From assembly GCF_900116285.1 (NCBI RefSeq), contig NZ_FPAJ01000001.1:868001-932000 (forward strand): a stretch of 64,000 bases of DNA. Reading direction: 5' to 3'. Origin of the DNA: Sulfitobacter marinus (lineage in GTDB: Bacteria > Pseudomonadota > Alphaproteobacteria > Rhodobacterales > Rhodobacteraceae). The notes beneath the pieces are model-generated. The model searched no databases. It saw nothing but the letters and a program-made list of their open reading frames with translations, and was not told the DNA's origin. Positions 42,778 through 53,211 of this stretch are shown here, one piece after another; positions within the stretch are counted from its first letter, which is position 1; every line of letters begins with the position of its first letter. Both the position numbers and the translations under genes were made by a program.

Positions 42778-44034
42778 ATGACCTTCTTGCAAATCGCGTC
42801 CCTGTTGATCGTCCTGGCTGGCGGGTTTGGGGCAATTAACTATCTGTTCCTGAAGCTGCCCTCCTCCATCGGTATTTTGGTGGTGGCACTGATTGCATCT
42901 TTTGGATTGCTGGGGATAGATCTGCTGGTGCCCAGTCTGGGCATCGCGGATTCTGTGCGCGGGGTCGTGACGGGCATCGATTTTTCCGAGGCACTGCTGG
43001 AGGGCATGTTGGGCTTGCTGCTGTTCGCAGGTGCGCTGCATGTCAAAACCTCGGACCTGCGCCGCGAATGGGTAATTGTGGCGCTGATGGCAACGCTGGG
43101 CGTTGCCCTGTCGACCACGATCGTGGGCGTTGGTTTCTCATGGCTGACAGGCATGCCGTTGCTAACCGCGCTGGTGTTCGGGGCCCTGATAACGCCCACC
43201 GACCCGGTTGCCGTTTTAGGCGTCTTGCGCGAGGCGGATCTGCCCAAATCGCTGGAGACCAAGATCGCGGGCGAAAGCCTGTTCAACGACGGTGTCGGCT
43301 ATGTGGTGTTCCTAATTTTGGTGGGTCTGGCCTATCCGATGGCAGGTGATCATGGCTCAGACGGAAACCCCGTGGTGGCCGCAGGTCAGTTGTTTTTGCA
43401 AGAGGCCGTTGGCGGCGCGGTTTTGGGGCTGGTGCTGGGCTGGCTGACCTTTCGCGTGATGCGCCGAATTGACGACTATCCGCTTGAGGTTTTGTTGACG
43501 CTCGGCCTGGCCTTTGGCGGTTATGAATTGGCCGTAGCACTGCATGTCTCGGCCCCGATCATGGCCGTCTGCGCGGGGCTTTTGATTGGCGATGTGGGCG
43601 CGGCACGTGGCATGTCTGAGCAAACCCGCCGCTATGTCGATGCGTTCTGGAAGCTGATCGACGAAATTTTGAACGCGGTGCTGTTCCTGATGATCGGGTT
43701 CGAAGTATTCGCCATCGCGTTTAACGGGGACCTGTTCCTGACGGGCATGGCCGCGATCATCCTGGCCCTGCTGGGTCGCTTGGTCGCCGTTGCAGTCCCT
43801 ATCGCGATTTTGCGCCCGTTCCGAGATTTTAACCAAGGGGTGATCCCGATCATGACATGGGGCGGCTTGAAGGGCGGGATTTCCGTCGCTTTGGCGCTGT
43901 CGCTGCCGGACGGGGAATGGAAGCCGCTGATCCTGACCTGCACCTATATCGTTGTGGTGTTTTCGATCATTGTCCAAGGCCTAAGTGTCGCCAGATTGGC
44001 CAACCGTGTCGGGCGGCATCCGGACTTGGTATAG
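42778..44034 (+). CDS. Cation/proton antiporter (CPA1, NhaP type)
   Basis: A 418-residue inner-membrane protein with about twelve helices. The transport-site motifs are LITPTDPVAVLGVLRE and the ND-type motif AGESLFNDGVGYVVF; GAARGMSEQTRRYVD and PIMTWGGLKGGISVALAL complete the CPA1 pattern. Exchanges Na+ or K+ for protons. It lies 33 bp after the acetyltransferase gene; a repeat element separates it from pgi. Confidence 0.88.
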   Translation: MTFLQIASLLIVLAGGFGAINYLFLKLPSSIGILVVALIASFGLLGIDLLVPSLGIADSVRGVVTGIDFSEALLEGMLGLLLFAGALHVKTSDLRREWVIVALMATLGVALSTTIVGVGFSWLTGMPLLTALVFGALITPTDPVAVLGVLREADLPKSLETKIAGESLFNDGVGYVVFLILVGLAYPMAGDHGSDGNPVVAAGQLFLQEAVGGAVLGLVLGWLTFRVMRRIDDYPLEVLLTLGLAFGGYELAVALHVSAPIMAVCAGLLIGDVGAARGMSEQTRRYVDAFWKLIDEILNAVLFLMIGFEVFAIAFNGDLFLTGMAAIILALLGRLVAVAVPIAILRPFRDFNQGVIPIMTWGGLKGGISVALALSLPDGEWKPLILTCTYIVVVFSIIVQGLSVARLANRVGRHPDLV

Positions 44035-44052
44035 GTCTTTTGTAAGGTGAAT

Positions 44053-44101
44053 GAGGGGCGCGGCCCCTCAAACTCCCCGGAGTTTATTTGGCAAAATGAA
44101 A
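44053..44101 (+). repeat. Dispersed repeat family 1, full-length copy between antiporter and pgi
   Basis: A perfect hairpin GAGGGGC-GCG-GCCCCTC (44054-44070) is followed by CTCCCCGGAGTTTATTTGG and CAAAATGAA. The reverse complement matches the copy at 6646-6693: CATTTTGCCAAATAAACTCC, GGGGAG, spacer, GGGGC hairpin. It stands between convergent genes and could end both transcripts. Confidence 0.75.
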
Positions 44102-44113
44102 CAGATTAAGGGA

Positions 44114-45703
44114 TTAGTCTGCGTGTTTTGCGATGAAGTCGACAAGCGCTGCGGTTGATCCGTCTTTACCTGTGGCCGGTTCCGAGCCATCAACAATGGG
44201 TTGCAGGGATGTGGCGAGTTCTTTGCCCAGTTCCACGCCCCATTGATCGAAGGAGTTGATGCCTAAGATCACCCCTTCGACGAAGACGCGGTGTTCGTAG
44301 AGCGCGATGATCTGGCCAAGTGTGAACGGGTCGAGCAGTGGATAGCTGAGGGTTGTGGATGGGCGGTTGCCCGGAAACACGCGGTGGCGCGCCTGACGGT
44401 CAAGCTCGGCCCCTGTCAGGCCCTTGGCCGCCATGATTTCAGACGCTTCTTGCAGGCTGCGCCCGCGCATCAGGGCCTCGGACTGGGCGAGGCAATTGGC
44501 GATCAGCAATTTGTGGTGATGGGTGAGATCGGGCTCATGGCCATTTGCCGCGATCAGAAATTCGCATGGGATGACACGGGTGCCTTGGTGGATCAGCTGG
44601 TAGAACGCGTGTTGGCCATTGGTCCCCGGCGCGCCCCAAACGACGGGGCCAGTGTTGAAAGGCGCGGTGGCACCGTCCATCTGGGCGGTCTTGCCGTTCG
44701 ATTCCATCTCAAGCTGTTGCAAATAGTCGGGCAATTGACCCAGCCGTTGATCATAGGGCAGTACGGCGCGGGTTGCGTAGCCGCAAATTTGGTTGTGCCA
44801 TATGCCGACAAGCGCCAGCAGCATCGGCAGGTTTTCATGAGGGGCTGCGGCGCAAAAATGACGGTCCATCGATTGCCCACCGCGCAGGAACGCATGAAAA
44901 GCGCGCGGCCCGATTGCGATCAACAAGGACAGGCCGATCGGCCCCCAGACCGAATAACGCCCGCCCACCCAGTCTTCGAAGCCGAACACCTGCGCGGGGT
45001 TGATCCCGAAGGCATCGGTTTTGTCTTGGGCCGTGCTGAGTGCTGCAAATTGACGCGCAGGATCGCCTCCGTTTTCCGTCATCCAAGCGCGCGCGGTGCG
45101 GGCGTTGGTCATGGTCTCAATAGTCGTGAACGTCTTGGACGCGACAATCACCAGCGTGGTTTTCGCATCCAGCCCGCGCAGCGTGTCAGCGATATGCGCG
45201 CCGTCCACGTTTGATACGAAATGGCAGCGCGGCCCGTCATGGTAAGGCGACAACGCTTGCACAGCCATCGCAGGGCCAAGGTCAGATCCGCCAATGCCGA
45301 TATTCACCACATCGGTTATGTCACTGGCGCGGATTTGATCGGCAAAATCGCGCATCCGGTCCAGCGTGGCCAGAACGCCCGGCATCACATCGACGCCGTC
45401 GACCATCACCGGCCCACCGTCAAGATTGCGCAAGGCGGTGTGCAAAACGGCGCGGTCTTCGGTGTCGTTGATCTTGTCGCCCGCAAACATCGCGTCGCGG
45501 CGCGCCGAAACATCGGCATCATCGATCAAGGCCAGCAAAGCGCCCAGCGTGTCGGTATCCAAGTTGGTCTTGGAGAAATCGAACAACATGTCGCCGGTTT
45601 GCGCGCTGAAGGTCGCCGCGCGGTCTGCATCGTCAAACAAGGACAGGATTGAGCGCCCCCGCACCGCTGCTTCCATCGCCATCAGATCGTCGAATTTTGT
45701 CAT
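44114..45703 (-). CDS. pgi: Glucose-6-phosphate isomerase
   Basis: Interconverts glucose 6-phosphate and fructose 6-phosphate. The 529-residue protein has [41 protein letters not shown], the PGI signature regions [13 protein letters not shown] and [11 protein letters not shown]. Full length. The ATG at 45703 overlaps the pgl stop (ATGA). Last gene of zwf-pgl-pgi. Confidence 0.95.
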   Translation of the reverse strand: MTKFDDLMAMEAAVRGRSILSLFDDADRAATFSAQTGDMLFDFSKTNLDTDTLGALLALIDDADVSARRDAMFAGDKINDTEDRAVLHTALRNLDGGPVMVDGVDVMPGVLATLDRMRDFADQIRASDITDVVNIGIGGSDLGPAMAVQALSPYHDGPRCHFVSNVDGAHIADTLRGLDAKTTLVIVASKTFTTIETMTNARTARAWMTENGGDPARQFAALSTAQDKTDAFGINPAQVFGFEDWVGGRYSVWGPIGLSLLIAIGPRAFHAFLRGGQSMDRHFCAAAPHENLPMLLALVGIWHNQICGYATRAVLPYDQRLGQLPDYLQQLEMESNGKTAQMDGATAPFNTGPVVWGAPGTNGQHAFYQLIHQGTRVIPCEFLIAANGHEPDLTHHHKLLIANCLAQSEALMRGRSLQEASEIMAAKGLTGAELDRQARHRVFPGNRPSTTLSYPLLDPFTLGQIIALYEHRVFVEGVILGINSFDQWGVELGKELATSLQPIVDGSEPATGKDGSTAALVDFIAKHAD

Positions 45704-46371
45704 GCCGCCCAATGGACTACCGCCTCTTTCAATAGGGCACCGATGGGGGCCTCATGGGCCGGGAGGGTCAAGGCCCGCTCCACCGCTGCGCGTTTTTCAT
45801 CACCAAAGATCACCAGATGCGTTGCCATGGCCCCTTCGAGCGCGGGACGAGAAAGCGTAATCCGGCCAATGTCCTGGCCTGCAACATTAATCGGACAGAC
45901 CGCCGGGGCATCGCTGGCCATAGCTTCCGCCAAACCGTCTGATCCGGGGAAAAGCGAGGCCGTGTGCATATCCGCTCCCATACCCAACACCAGCACCGAA
46001 AGCGGCAGGTACTGGGACACGGTATCGGACAGGCTTTCCGACGCTTCGGCGGCTGTCAGCCCATCCACAAAAAACGGCGTAAATCCCGCCGCTGCCGCTG
46101 GACCCACCAACAGACGCTGACGCAGCAAACGCGCGTTCGACATCTCGTGATCGGGGGCGACCCAGCGTTCATCGGTCAGCATGACCTGCACCCGTGACCA
46201 ATCCAGGCTGGCCGCGCTCAGGCTGTCAAAAATCGGCCCCGGCGTTGTGCCGCCGGGCACGGCCAAACTGACGCGATCATTGGACAACAGCGCATTTTTC
46301 AACTCACCCGTCAGTATATTCGCCACGTCAATCGCAAGCGCCTCGCGGTCAGAATATTTAATCAGTTTCAT
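45700..46371 (-). CDS. pgl: 6-phosphogluconolactonase
   Basis: Hydrolyses 6-phosphogluconolactone made by Zwf. The 223-residue DevB-type protein has [40 protein letters not shown] and the [12 protein letters not shown] segment. It overlaps zwf and pgi by ATGA at both ends, so all three are coupled. Start at 46371 fixed by the overlap. Confidence 0.94.
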   Translation of the reverse strand: MKLIKYSDREALAIDVANILTGELKNALLSNDRVSLAVPGGTTPGPIFDSLSAASLDWSRVQVMLTDERWVAPDHEMSNARLLRQRLLVGPAAAAGFTPFFVDGLTAAEASESLSDTVSQYLPLSVLVLGMGADMHTASLFPGSDGLAEAMASDAPAVCPINVAGQDIGRITLSRPALEGAMATHLVIFGDEKRAAVERALTLPAHEAPIGALLKEAVVHWAA

Positions 46372-47837
46372 ATCGAAAGCTCCCGCCATTTTCGACCGTC
46401 GCGCCGCATCATTTCATTGGCATCCGTTGGGCCATCTGACCCGCTGTCATAGGGTTTAGGCACGTCATTACGCGCCTCCCAACCCTGAATAATCGGGTCG
46501 GTCCACGCCCATGCAGCCTCGACCTCGTCTCCGCGCATGAACAGGGTTTGGTTGCCGCGGATCACGTCCATGATCAGGCGCTCATATGCATCCACATTCT
46601 CGGATCCGTCCGGCCCCAACGCTTCGGCAAAGGTCATGTCCAGCGGCACATCAATCAGACGCATCCCACCGGGGCCCGGTTCCTTGATCGTCACGCCAAG
46701 GGTGATACCTTCGTTGGGTTGCAAGCGGATCGACAACACGTTGCGGTGCCGGCCCGCGTCTTCCGCGAAAATCGAATGCGGGGTTTCCTTGAACACGACC
46801 GTGATTTCCGAGGACCGCGCCGCCATACGTTTGCCGGTGCGCAGATAAAACGGCGTGCCCGCCCACCGCCAGTTGCTGATATGCGCCTTGAGCGCGACAA
46901 AGCTTTCGGTGCGCGAACGGGGGTCTCCGACGGCAGTGCGATAGCCGGGGTGCTCCGTCTCGTTGCATGGTTCGGCCTGATACTGCCCGCGTGAGATATG
47001 ATGCGGCAAAACCGGGTCCAGCGCGCGGATCACCTTGAGCTTTTCATCACGCACAGCGTCAGGGTCAAACCGTGCAGGCGGTTCCATCGCGATCAAGCAG
47101 AGCAACTGCATCAAATGGTTTTGCACCATGTCGCGCATCGCACCGGATTTATCGTAATATTCGCCCCTGCCCCCGACGCCCACGGTTTCGGCCACCGTGA
47201 TCTGAATATGATCGACATATTGGCTGTTCCAAAGCGGCTCGAACAACATGTTACCAAAACGCACTGCCATCAGATTTTGAACCGTCTCTTTGCCCAGATA
47301 ATGATCGATCCGGTAAATCTGGCTTTCGTCGAAATACTTGGCCAGCGTGTCGTTCAAGGCGCGGGCGGTTTCCAGATCACGGCCAAAGGGTTTTTCGACC
47401 ACAATCCGGCTGCGTGCATCTGCCATGCCCCAATGTTGCAACCGCTCTGCCAAGTCGCCAAACAACGCCGGTGATACCGAGAAATAATACGCCTCGACCC
47501 GATCCGTTCCGGCCATCAGCTTTTGCAATGCCTCCCAACCATCGGTGCCTTTGGCGTCGATGGTCACATATTCCAAGCTGGCCAAAAACGCTTCAAGCTG
47601 GCCCTTCTCATGCTCGAAATCCGTGTTGAACTCTGCAATCGCCTCGGCAATCATCTCGCGGTAGCCATCGGCGTCCATATCTGTGCGCGCGGCACCGACA
47701 ATGCGGGCATTCTCGGGCATTTGACCTGAACAGAAGCGGCGAAACAGGCCCGGCAAGATTTTACGGCGCGCCAAATCGCCGGTGCCGCCAAAAATCACCA
47801 GATCAAACGGATCAACTGGAATAACGCGTGAGACCAT
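46368..47837 (-). CDS. zwf: Glucose-6-phosphate 1-dehydrogenase
   Basis: First step of the oxidative pentose phosphate and Entner-Doudoroff routes, NADP(+)-linked. The 489-residue protein has the nucleotide motif FGGTGDLARRK and the active site YRIDHYLGKETVQN. AAGGAG precedes the ATG at 47837. edd and eda are not in the window. The promoter has a LacI-type palindrome over the -10 box. Confidence 0.95.
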   Translation of the reverse strand: MVSRVIPVDPFDLVIFGGTGDLARRKILPGLFRRFCSGQMPENARIVGAARTDMDADGYREMIAEAIAEFNTDFEHEKGQLEAFLASLEYVTIDAKGTDGWEALQKLMAGTDRVEAYYFSVSPALFGDLAERLQHWGMADARSRIVVEKPFGRDLETARALNDTLAKYFDESQIYRIDHYLGKETVQNLMAVRFGNMLFEPLWNSQYVDHIQITVAETVGVGGRGEYYDKSGAMRDMVQNHLMQLLCLIAMEPPARFDPDAVRDEKLKVIRALDPVLPHHISRGQYQAEPCNETEHPGYRTAVGDPRSRTESFVALKAHISNWRWAGTPFYLRTGKRMAARSSEITVVFKETPHSIFAEDAGRHRNVLSIRLQPNEGITLGVTIKEPGPGGMRLIDVPLDMTFAEALGPDGSENVDAYERLIMDVIRGNQTLFMRGDEVEAAWAWTDPIIQGWEARNDVPKPYDSGSDGPTDANEMMRRDGRKWRELSI

Positions 47838-47885
47838 CGGGCAACTCTCCTTGCTGCAGGGGCGCAGCGCTTGGGCGTTCAATTA

Positions 47886-47901
47886 ATGTTAGCGCAAACA
47901 T
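47886..47901. promoter_or_regulatory. LacI-type operator candidate in the zwf promoter
   Basis: ATGTTAGCGCAAACAT is a near-perfect 16-bp palindrome with the central CG step typical of LacI-family sites (one symmetric pair mismatched). On the minus strand TTGTGA (47919-47924) and TATGTT (47897-47902) form a promoter with 16-bp spacing whose -10 overlaps the palindrome. The centre is 56 bp before the zwf start. No LacI-family gene is in the window. Confidence 0.55.
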
Positions 47902-48013
47902 ATAGATTTTGCCGCGCTTCACAAGTCTGTGCAAAAGAATACACAGGGTTTTATTGATTTTACCATTCGCCTAGACAAAGAAACAACGCAAACCATCTAA
48001 GGGCGCAGTGTCT

Positions 48014-48961
48014 ATGAAAGACTTTGCACAGGCAAACGCAGGCAAATTCGAAAACCCCGCGGTGACGGCCAAGGGCGAAGACCGCGCGACCGTCAGCCTC
48101 ACCAACCCCCAAACATTGTGGTTTAATACCGGCACCCTGTGCAACATAGAATGCGTGAACTGCTACATCGCATCCAGCCCTACCAACGATGCGTTGGTCT
48201 ATATCACCGCCGATGAAGTGCGCGATTATCTGGGCCAGATCACTGCGCGCAACTGGCCCGTGACCGAGATTGCCTTTACCGGCGGTGAACCCTTTATGAA
48301 CCCACAGATGATCGACATCACCGAGGCGTCGCTTGAGGCGGGGTATGACGTGCTGATTCTGACGAACGCCATGCGGCCGATGATGCGAAAATCGGTGTTG
48401 GCGGGCCTGACACGGCTGAACGCGGCCTACCCCGGCAAGCTGACGCTGCGCATTTCCGTGGATCACTACCACGCCGATCTACACGATGCCGAACGCGGCG
48501 CGGGCGCGCTGGAAAAGACCATTACAGGTATGACATGGCTGCGCGATAACGGCTTTCGCATGGCAGTCGCTGGACGATCCGTTTTTGGTGACAGCGACGA
48601 AGACAGCCGCGCAGGATATGGTGCCTTCTACGCCGAGCACGGATTTGACATCGACGCCTATGACCCTGGCATGACCGTGCTGTTCCCCGAGATGGACGAA
48701 ACCGTCGAAGTTCCTGAAATTACAACAGCTTGCTGGGGTATCTTAAACAAGTCCCCTGATGCGATCATGTGCGCAAGTTCGCGGATGGTGGTCAAACGCA
48801 AGGGCGCAGAAAAACCCGCCGTTCTGGCCTGCACACTGCTGCCCTACAGCCCTGAATTCGAGCTGGGTAATAGCCTTGAAGAGGCCGAAAAAGACGTGGC
48901 CTTGAATCATCCCCATTGCGCTAAATTCTGCGTTTTGGGCGGCGCCAGCTGTTCGGCCTAA
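48014..48961 (+). CDS. Radical SAM protein with C-terminal cysteine cluster
   Basis: A 315-residue radical SAM enzyme. The cluster cysteines are C43, C47 and C50 (GTLCNIECVNCYI), followed by the SAM-binding GGEP (IAFTGGEPFMNP). Near the C-terminus six cysteines appear: TTACWGI, IMCASS, VLACTLL, and HCAKFCVLGGASCS, resembling a SPASM-like auxiliary cluster region. Substrate unknown. A GTG six bases upstream (48008) is an alternative start; the ribosome site TAAGGG fits either. Divergent from zwf. Confidence 0.8.
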   Translation: MKDFAQANAGKFENPAVTAKGEDRATVSLTNPQTLWFNTGTLCNIECVNCYIASSPTNDALVYITADEVRDYLGQITARNWPVTEIAFTGGEPFMNPQMIDITEASLEAGYDVLILTNAMRPMMRKSVLAGLTRLNAAYPGKLTLRISVDHYHADLHDAERGAGALEKTITGMTWLRDNGFRMAVAGRSVFGDSDEDSRAGYGAFYAEHGFDIDAYDPGMTVLFPEMDETVEVPEITTACWGILNKSPDAIMCASSRMVVKRKGAEKPAVLACTLLPYSPEFELGNSLEEAEKDVALNHPHCAKFCVLGGASCSA

Positions 48962-48964
48962 TCC

Positions 48965-50026
48965 TTAGGGCCGGATAACGACGCTGACCTTTGGATCCGC
49001 CTGCCCCGTGACCAATGCGTGATACGGGCCCTCGGATGCGGCGACACCGTTATAGACCTTCACATCCATCCAGTTTGACGCATCAGCCGCGATCCTTTTC
49101 CACGCGGCTGTGATCTGTTTTTCAATCTCGCCCGGGCCCCATTCCGCGCGTCGCTTCGCAACCTGCGACGGGGCGAAAAAGAATTCCGGCTTGGGGCCTG
49201 ACAGCTTTTGCGCGGGGGCAAAATGATCCCAATGGCTTAGCCCCACGGCCGAAGAATGCTTAAGCTGGTCGCCCAGATGATCATGCAGCGCCATCTTGAC
49301 CTCGGTGTTGCCGGACATATCCACATAGACCGACGGGATCTGTGCAATGTCGTCGATCTGATCGTAGGTCAGAACGCTGTCACAGGCCCCCAATCCTTCG
49401 ACAAAGGTACGGTTTTTCTCGGATGTCAGCCCCACGATCTGATAGGCACGGTCCGCAGGTTCAGCCAGATATTTGCACAGGCCCAGCCCGGTTTTGGACG
49501 ACGCACTGCCGATAACGATCTGATCGGCCCCGAAAAATGCATTATCCTGCAACCAGTCAAATATTAAAAATGACGTCGCCAGCAGCGGCTGCAAAATGGC
49601 GCGCAGGTGATCGTCATCGTCATTTCCAGACCGCGTGGGCGTATATTGATTGTAGATCAGCGGCAGTTTCGCGCGGTGCTCGGCCGCGTCGATAAACCCG
49701 CCCGGTGCGAATGCGGGCGTAATGACCAGTTCCTCCGCCATCGGGTAGAACCCGTAAAGCCGCGTCCCCACCTCCAGCTGGTCGCTGCGGCTTTCGATCA
49801 CCTTGGCAGTACCCCACACAGGAACGATGCCCCAACCTTCTGTTCCGCTTGGAAAAAAGTGCCAATAGCCAATATCAAATCCCGCTGCCGCATAGGTGAT
49901 ATTGTTCGAGGTCAACGCGTAGCTTTCCACCCCGAGACGGACCTGACCGGCCTCAAGCGGCGCGCTTTCCACATTCTCTGTCCGAGTCTGTGCAATTGAT
50001 GTTTGGTTTACCAAAATGCGCTGCAT
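48965..50026 (-). CDS. DUF2855 protein (MDR-like)
   Basis: A 353-residue protein of the DUF2855 family, which resembles medium-chain reductases: LGVESYALTSNNITYAAAG, GWGIVPVWGTAKVI, and a Rossmann-like VIGSASSKTGLGLCKYL. It probably binds a nucleotide cofactor. Convergent with the radical SAM gene, 3 bp apart. No function is known to me. Confidence 0.8.
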   Translation of the reverse strand: MQRILVNQTSIAQTRTENVESAPLEAGQVRLGVESYALTSNNITYAAAGFDIGYWHFFPSGTEGWGIVPVWGTAKVIESRSDQLEVGTRLYGFYPMAEELVITPAFAPGGFIDAAEHRAKLPLIYNQYTPTRSGNDDDDHLRAILQPLLATSFLIFDWLQDNAFFGADQIVIGSASSKTGLGLCKYLAEPADRAYQIVGLTSEKNRTFVEGLGACDSVLTYDQIDDIAQIPSVYVDMSGNTEVKMALHDHLGDQLKHSSAVGLSHWDHFAPAQKLSGPKPEFFFAPSQVAKRRAEWGPGEIEKQITAAWKRIAADASNWMDVKVYNGVAASEGPYHALVTGQADPKVSVVIRP

Positions 50027-50198
50027 GATCTGTCCCTCCCTGATGACCCCGCGCCTATCCTAGTCCGGTTCTCGTGAGATTTGGAAATTCTATTATTCTG
50101 ACGTTACGCCACGCGAAATATGGTTGATTTAATCGCACGTGTTTTCAGTGCCTTAGCCGATCCGCCCGATTCAAATGAGCCCAGAAAGCCCGCAGGCA

Positions 50199-50228
50199 TT
50201 GCACCCTATATACGCCATCTGCTATACA
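50199..50228 (+). promoter_or_regulatory. Probable gyrA promoter
   Basis: TTGCAC (50199-50204) and TATACA (50223-50228) are 18 bp apart, 41 bp before the gyrA start. Matched by eye. Confidence 0.5.
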
Positions 50229-50269
50229 AAACCCCAAGATATAGAACCAGCAAGAGCTAGGCCGATTAC

Positions 50270-53026
50270 GTGAACGACACGCCAGAAACACCTGAAAATG
50301 ATGATGAAATTCCGGCTTCGCGCCCTGTGTTTGATGGCCCATCGGTCACCATCGAACACGAGATGCGCACATCCTATCTGGATTATGCCATGTCGGTCAT
50401 CGTCAGCCGCGCCATTCCCGACCTGCGGGACGGCCTGAAACCGGTTCACCGCCGCATCATCTATTCGATGTATGAAAAGGGTATTACCCACGACAAAACC
50501 TATCGTAAATCTGCGAAATCCGTGGGCGATGTGATGGGCTCCTATCACCCGCATGGCGACAGCGCGATTTATGATGCGCTTGTGCGGATGGCACAGGATT
50601 TCTCGATGTCTTTGCCGCTGATTGACGGTCAGGGCAACTTCGGCTCCATGGATGGCGATAGCGCGGCCGCGATGCGCTATACTGAATCGCGACTGGACAA
50701 GGTCGCATCCTTCATGACGAGCGATCTGGACAAAGAGACCGTTAATTTCATCGACAACTACGATGGCAAGGAACGTGAACCCACTGTTTTGCCAGCGCGT
50801 TTCCCGAATATGTTGGTGAACGGCGCAGGCGGTATCGCCGTCGGTATGGCAACCAATATCCCGCCCCATAACTTGGGCGAAGTTATCGATGCCTGTCAGG
50901 CGTTGATCGAAAATCCTGATCTGACCTCCGAAGATTTGATCGAATACATCCCCGGCCCCGACTTTCCAACCGGCGGCGTCATGTTGGGCCGTGCAGGTGC
51001 GCGCAAAGCATATCTTGAAGGTCGTGGCAGCGTTATCATGCGCGCCAAGACCCGCGTTGAAGAGATCCGTAAAGACCGCTTTGCCATTATCATCGACGAA
51101 ATCTGCTATCAGGTGAATAAATCCACCATGATCGAAAAGATCGCCGAACAGGTGCGCGAGAAAAAGATCGAAGGCATCGCCCATGTTCAAGACGAATCCG
51201 ACCGCAATGGTGTGCGCGTCGTGATCGAATTGAAGCGTGATGCGACGGCCGAAGTCGTGATGAACCAATTGTACCGGTTCACGCCAATGCAAACCTATTT
51301 CGGCTGTAACATGCTGGCGCTAAACGGTGGCCGCCCCGAACAGCTGACCCTGCGCAAGTTCTTGACTTACTTCATTGATTTCCGTGAAGACGTGGTTGCC
51401 CGACGCACTGCATTCTTGCTGCGCAAGGCCCGTGAGCGCAGCCATATCCTGTGTGGTTTGGCCGTGGCCGTCACCAATATCGACGAAATCGTCGCAACCA
51501 TTCGGTCCTCAGCCGATGCTGCCGAAGCACGTGAAAAGCTGATGACGCGCCGTTGGCCCGCTGAAGCGATCTTGCCTTACATCGCACTTATCGACGACCC
51601 GACCCATACCGCCAACGACGATGGCACCTATAACCTCTCCGAGGCGCAAGCCCGCGCCATTCTGGAACTGCGCTTGCAGCGCCTGACCCAGATCGGCGTC
51701 AAGGAAGTCACAGATGAGTTGGAAGAGCTGGCCAAGAAGATCAAGGAGTACCTTGAGATTTTGGGCAGCCGTGAACGCATCATGGGCATCATCTCGGACG
51801 AATTGGCCGAGGTCAAAGACCAGTTTGCCGTACCGCGCCGCACCGAGATCGTCGATTGGTCCGGTGACATGGACGACGAAGACCTGATCGCGCGAGAAGA
51901 CATGGTCGTGACCGTCACGTCAGGCGGTTATATAAAACGCACACCTTTGGTGGATTTCCGCAGCCAGCGCCGTGGTGGCAAAGGCGTGTCGGGCATGCAG
52001 ACCAAAGAAGAAGACGTGGTTACGACGCTTTTCGTCGCCAATACCCACACGCAGCTGTTGTTCTTTACGACCGATGGGATGGTCTACAAGCTCAAGACCT
52101 GGCGCCTGCCACAAGGCAGCCGCACATCAAAGGGCAAGGCAATCGTCAACATCCTGCCGATCCCTGTCGGTGTGTCGATCGCAGCGATTATGCCCGTCGA
52201 TCGGGACGAGGCCGAATGGGACGACTTGCAAGTGGTCTTTGCCACCTCAGCAGGGACCGTGCGCCGCAACAAGCTGTCCGATTTCACCAACGTCATGCGC
52301 AACGGCAAGATCGCGATGAAATTCGAGGACGATCACGCCAACACCACGCTCATTAATGCGCGGATTGCGTCGAATGATGACGATGTGATGCTGGTCACCA
52401 ATTCGGGCCGCGCGATCCGTTTCCCGGCCACGGATGTACGCGTGTTCAACAGCCGCGCGTCGGTTGGGGTGCGCGGGATCAAACTGAACGGCGACGACAA
52501 AGTCGTTTCCATGTCGATCATCCGCCACTTTGACGCAACATCGGAGGAACGCACCGCATACCTCAAGATGCGGCGTGCGATGGCAGGTTTGACTGACGAT
52601 GCAGAAGCAGACGAAGACGAAGCGCCCGCCGATCCGAACTTCTCGAACGAGCGGTATGTAGAGATGTCAGCCGCCGAAAACCTGTTGCTTACCATCACAG
52701 AAAAAGGCGCGGGTAAGCTGTCATCCAGCCACGACTATCCTGTACGTGGCCGCGGCGGTTTGGGCGTGACAGCAATGGACAAGGCGATGCGCGGCGGCGA
52801 GATCGTGGCGTCCTTCCCGGTTGAATTGGACGACCAGATCATGCTGGCCACGTCCAAAGGGCAATCGATCCGCGTTCCGGTCGAAGGCATTTCCTTCCGC
52901 TCGCGCAGCGCAGGCGGTGTGAAGGTGTTCGACACCGGCAAGGGCGAGGTCGTTGTCAGTGTTGCATGGATCGCAGATCAAGGGGATGACGATGCAATCG
53001 ATGGCGAGGTTACAGAGGAAACCTGA
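50270..53026 (+). CDS. gyrA: DNA gyrase subunit A
   Basis: Breaks and rejoins DNA in negative supercoiling. The 918-residue protein has the catalytic tyrosine Y137 (AAAMRYTE), the winged-helix and tower domains, the GyrA box [12 protein letters not shown] that wraps DNA, and a six-bladed C-terminal propeller interrupted by an acidic loop ([15 protein letters not shown]). The quinolone positions S98 and D102 ([10 protein letters not shown]) are the sensitive type. It starts with GTG. A strong terminator follows. Monocistronic. Confidence 0.97.
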   Translation: MNDTPETPENDDEIPASRPVFDGPSVTIEHEMRTSYLDYAMSVIVSRAIPDLRDGLKPVHRRIIYSMYEKGITHDKTYRKSAKSVGDVMGSYHPHGDSAIYDALVRMAQDFSMSLPLIDGQGNFGSMDGDSAAAMRYTESRLDKVASFMTSDLDKETVNFIDNYDGKEREPTVLPARFPNMLVNGAGGIAVGMATNIPPHNLGEVIDACQALIENPDLTSEDLIEYIPGPDFPTGGVMLGRAGARKAYLEGRGSVIMRAKTRVEEIRKDRFAIIIDEICYQVNKSTMIEKIAEQVREKKIEGIAHVQDESDRNGVRVVIELKRDATAEVVMNQLYRFTPMQTYFGCNMLALNGGRPEQLTLRKFLTYFIDFREDVVARRTAFLLRKARERSHILCGLAVAVTNIDEIVATIRSSADAAEAREKLMTRRWPAEAILPYIALIDDPTHTANDDGTYNLSEAQARAILELRLQRLTQIGVKEVTDELEELAKKIKEYLEILGSRERIMGIISDELAEVKDQFAVPRRTEIVDWSGDMDDEDLIAREDMVVTVTSGGYIKRTPLVDFRSQRRGGKGVSGMQTKEEDVVTTLFVANTHTQLLFFTTDGMVYKLKTWRLPQGSRTSKGKAIVNILPIPVGVSIAAIMPVDRDEAEWDDLQVVFATSAGTVRRNKLSDFTNVMRNGKIAMKFEDDHANTTLINARIASNDDDVMLVTNSGRAIRFPATDVRVFNSRASVGVRGIKLNGDDKVVSMSIIRHFDATSEERTAYLKMRRAMAGLTDDAEADEDEAPADPNFSNERYVEMSAAENLLLTITEKGAGKLSSSHDYPVRGRGGLGVTAMDKAMRGGEIVASFPVELDDQIMLATSKGQSIRVPVEGISFRSRSAGGVKVFDTGKGEVVVSVAWIADQGDDDAIDGEVTEET

Positions 53027-53054
53027 CCCAAAGCGCGCCAAGCTGGTTAACGCA

Positions 53055-53092
53055 AAAGACCGTGCAGTATTATACTGGACGGTCTTTTTTTT
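53055..53092 (+). terminator. Strong rho-independent terminator after gyrA
   Basis: Outer arms AAAGACCGT and ACGGTCTTT, a G-G mismatch, then inner arms CAGTA and TACTG around TTA, followed by a run of T. About 14 bp of stem; the best terminator in the window. Confidence 0.9.
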
Positions 53093-53211
53093 GTGCGGGT
53101 TGTGGTGTTTACCTCATCGTCCAGAGCAGCGGCTATAGTTAGGGACTTAGCGTTAGTAAGACCAACAGCGACCGTTATAGGCCAGCCACTCACAGACATC
53201 CCCGGCGGGCT

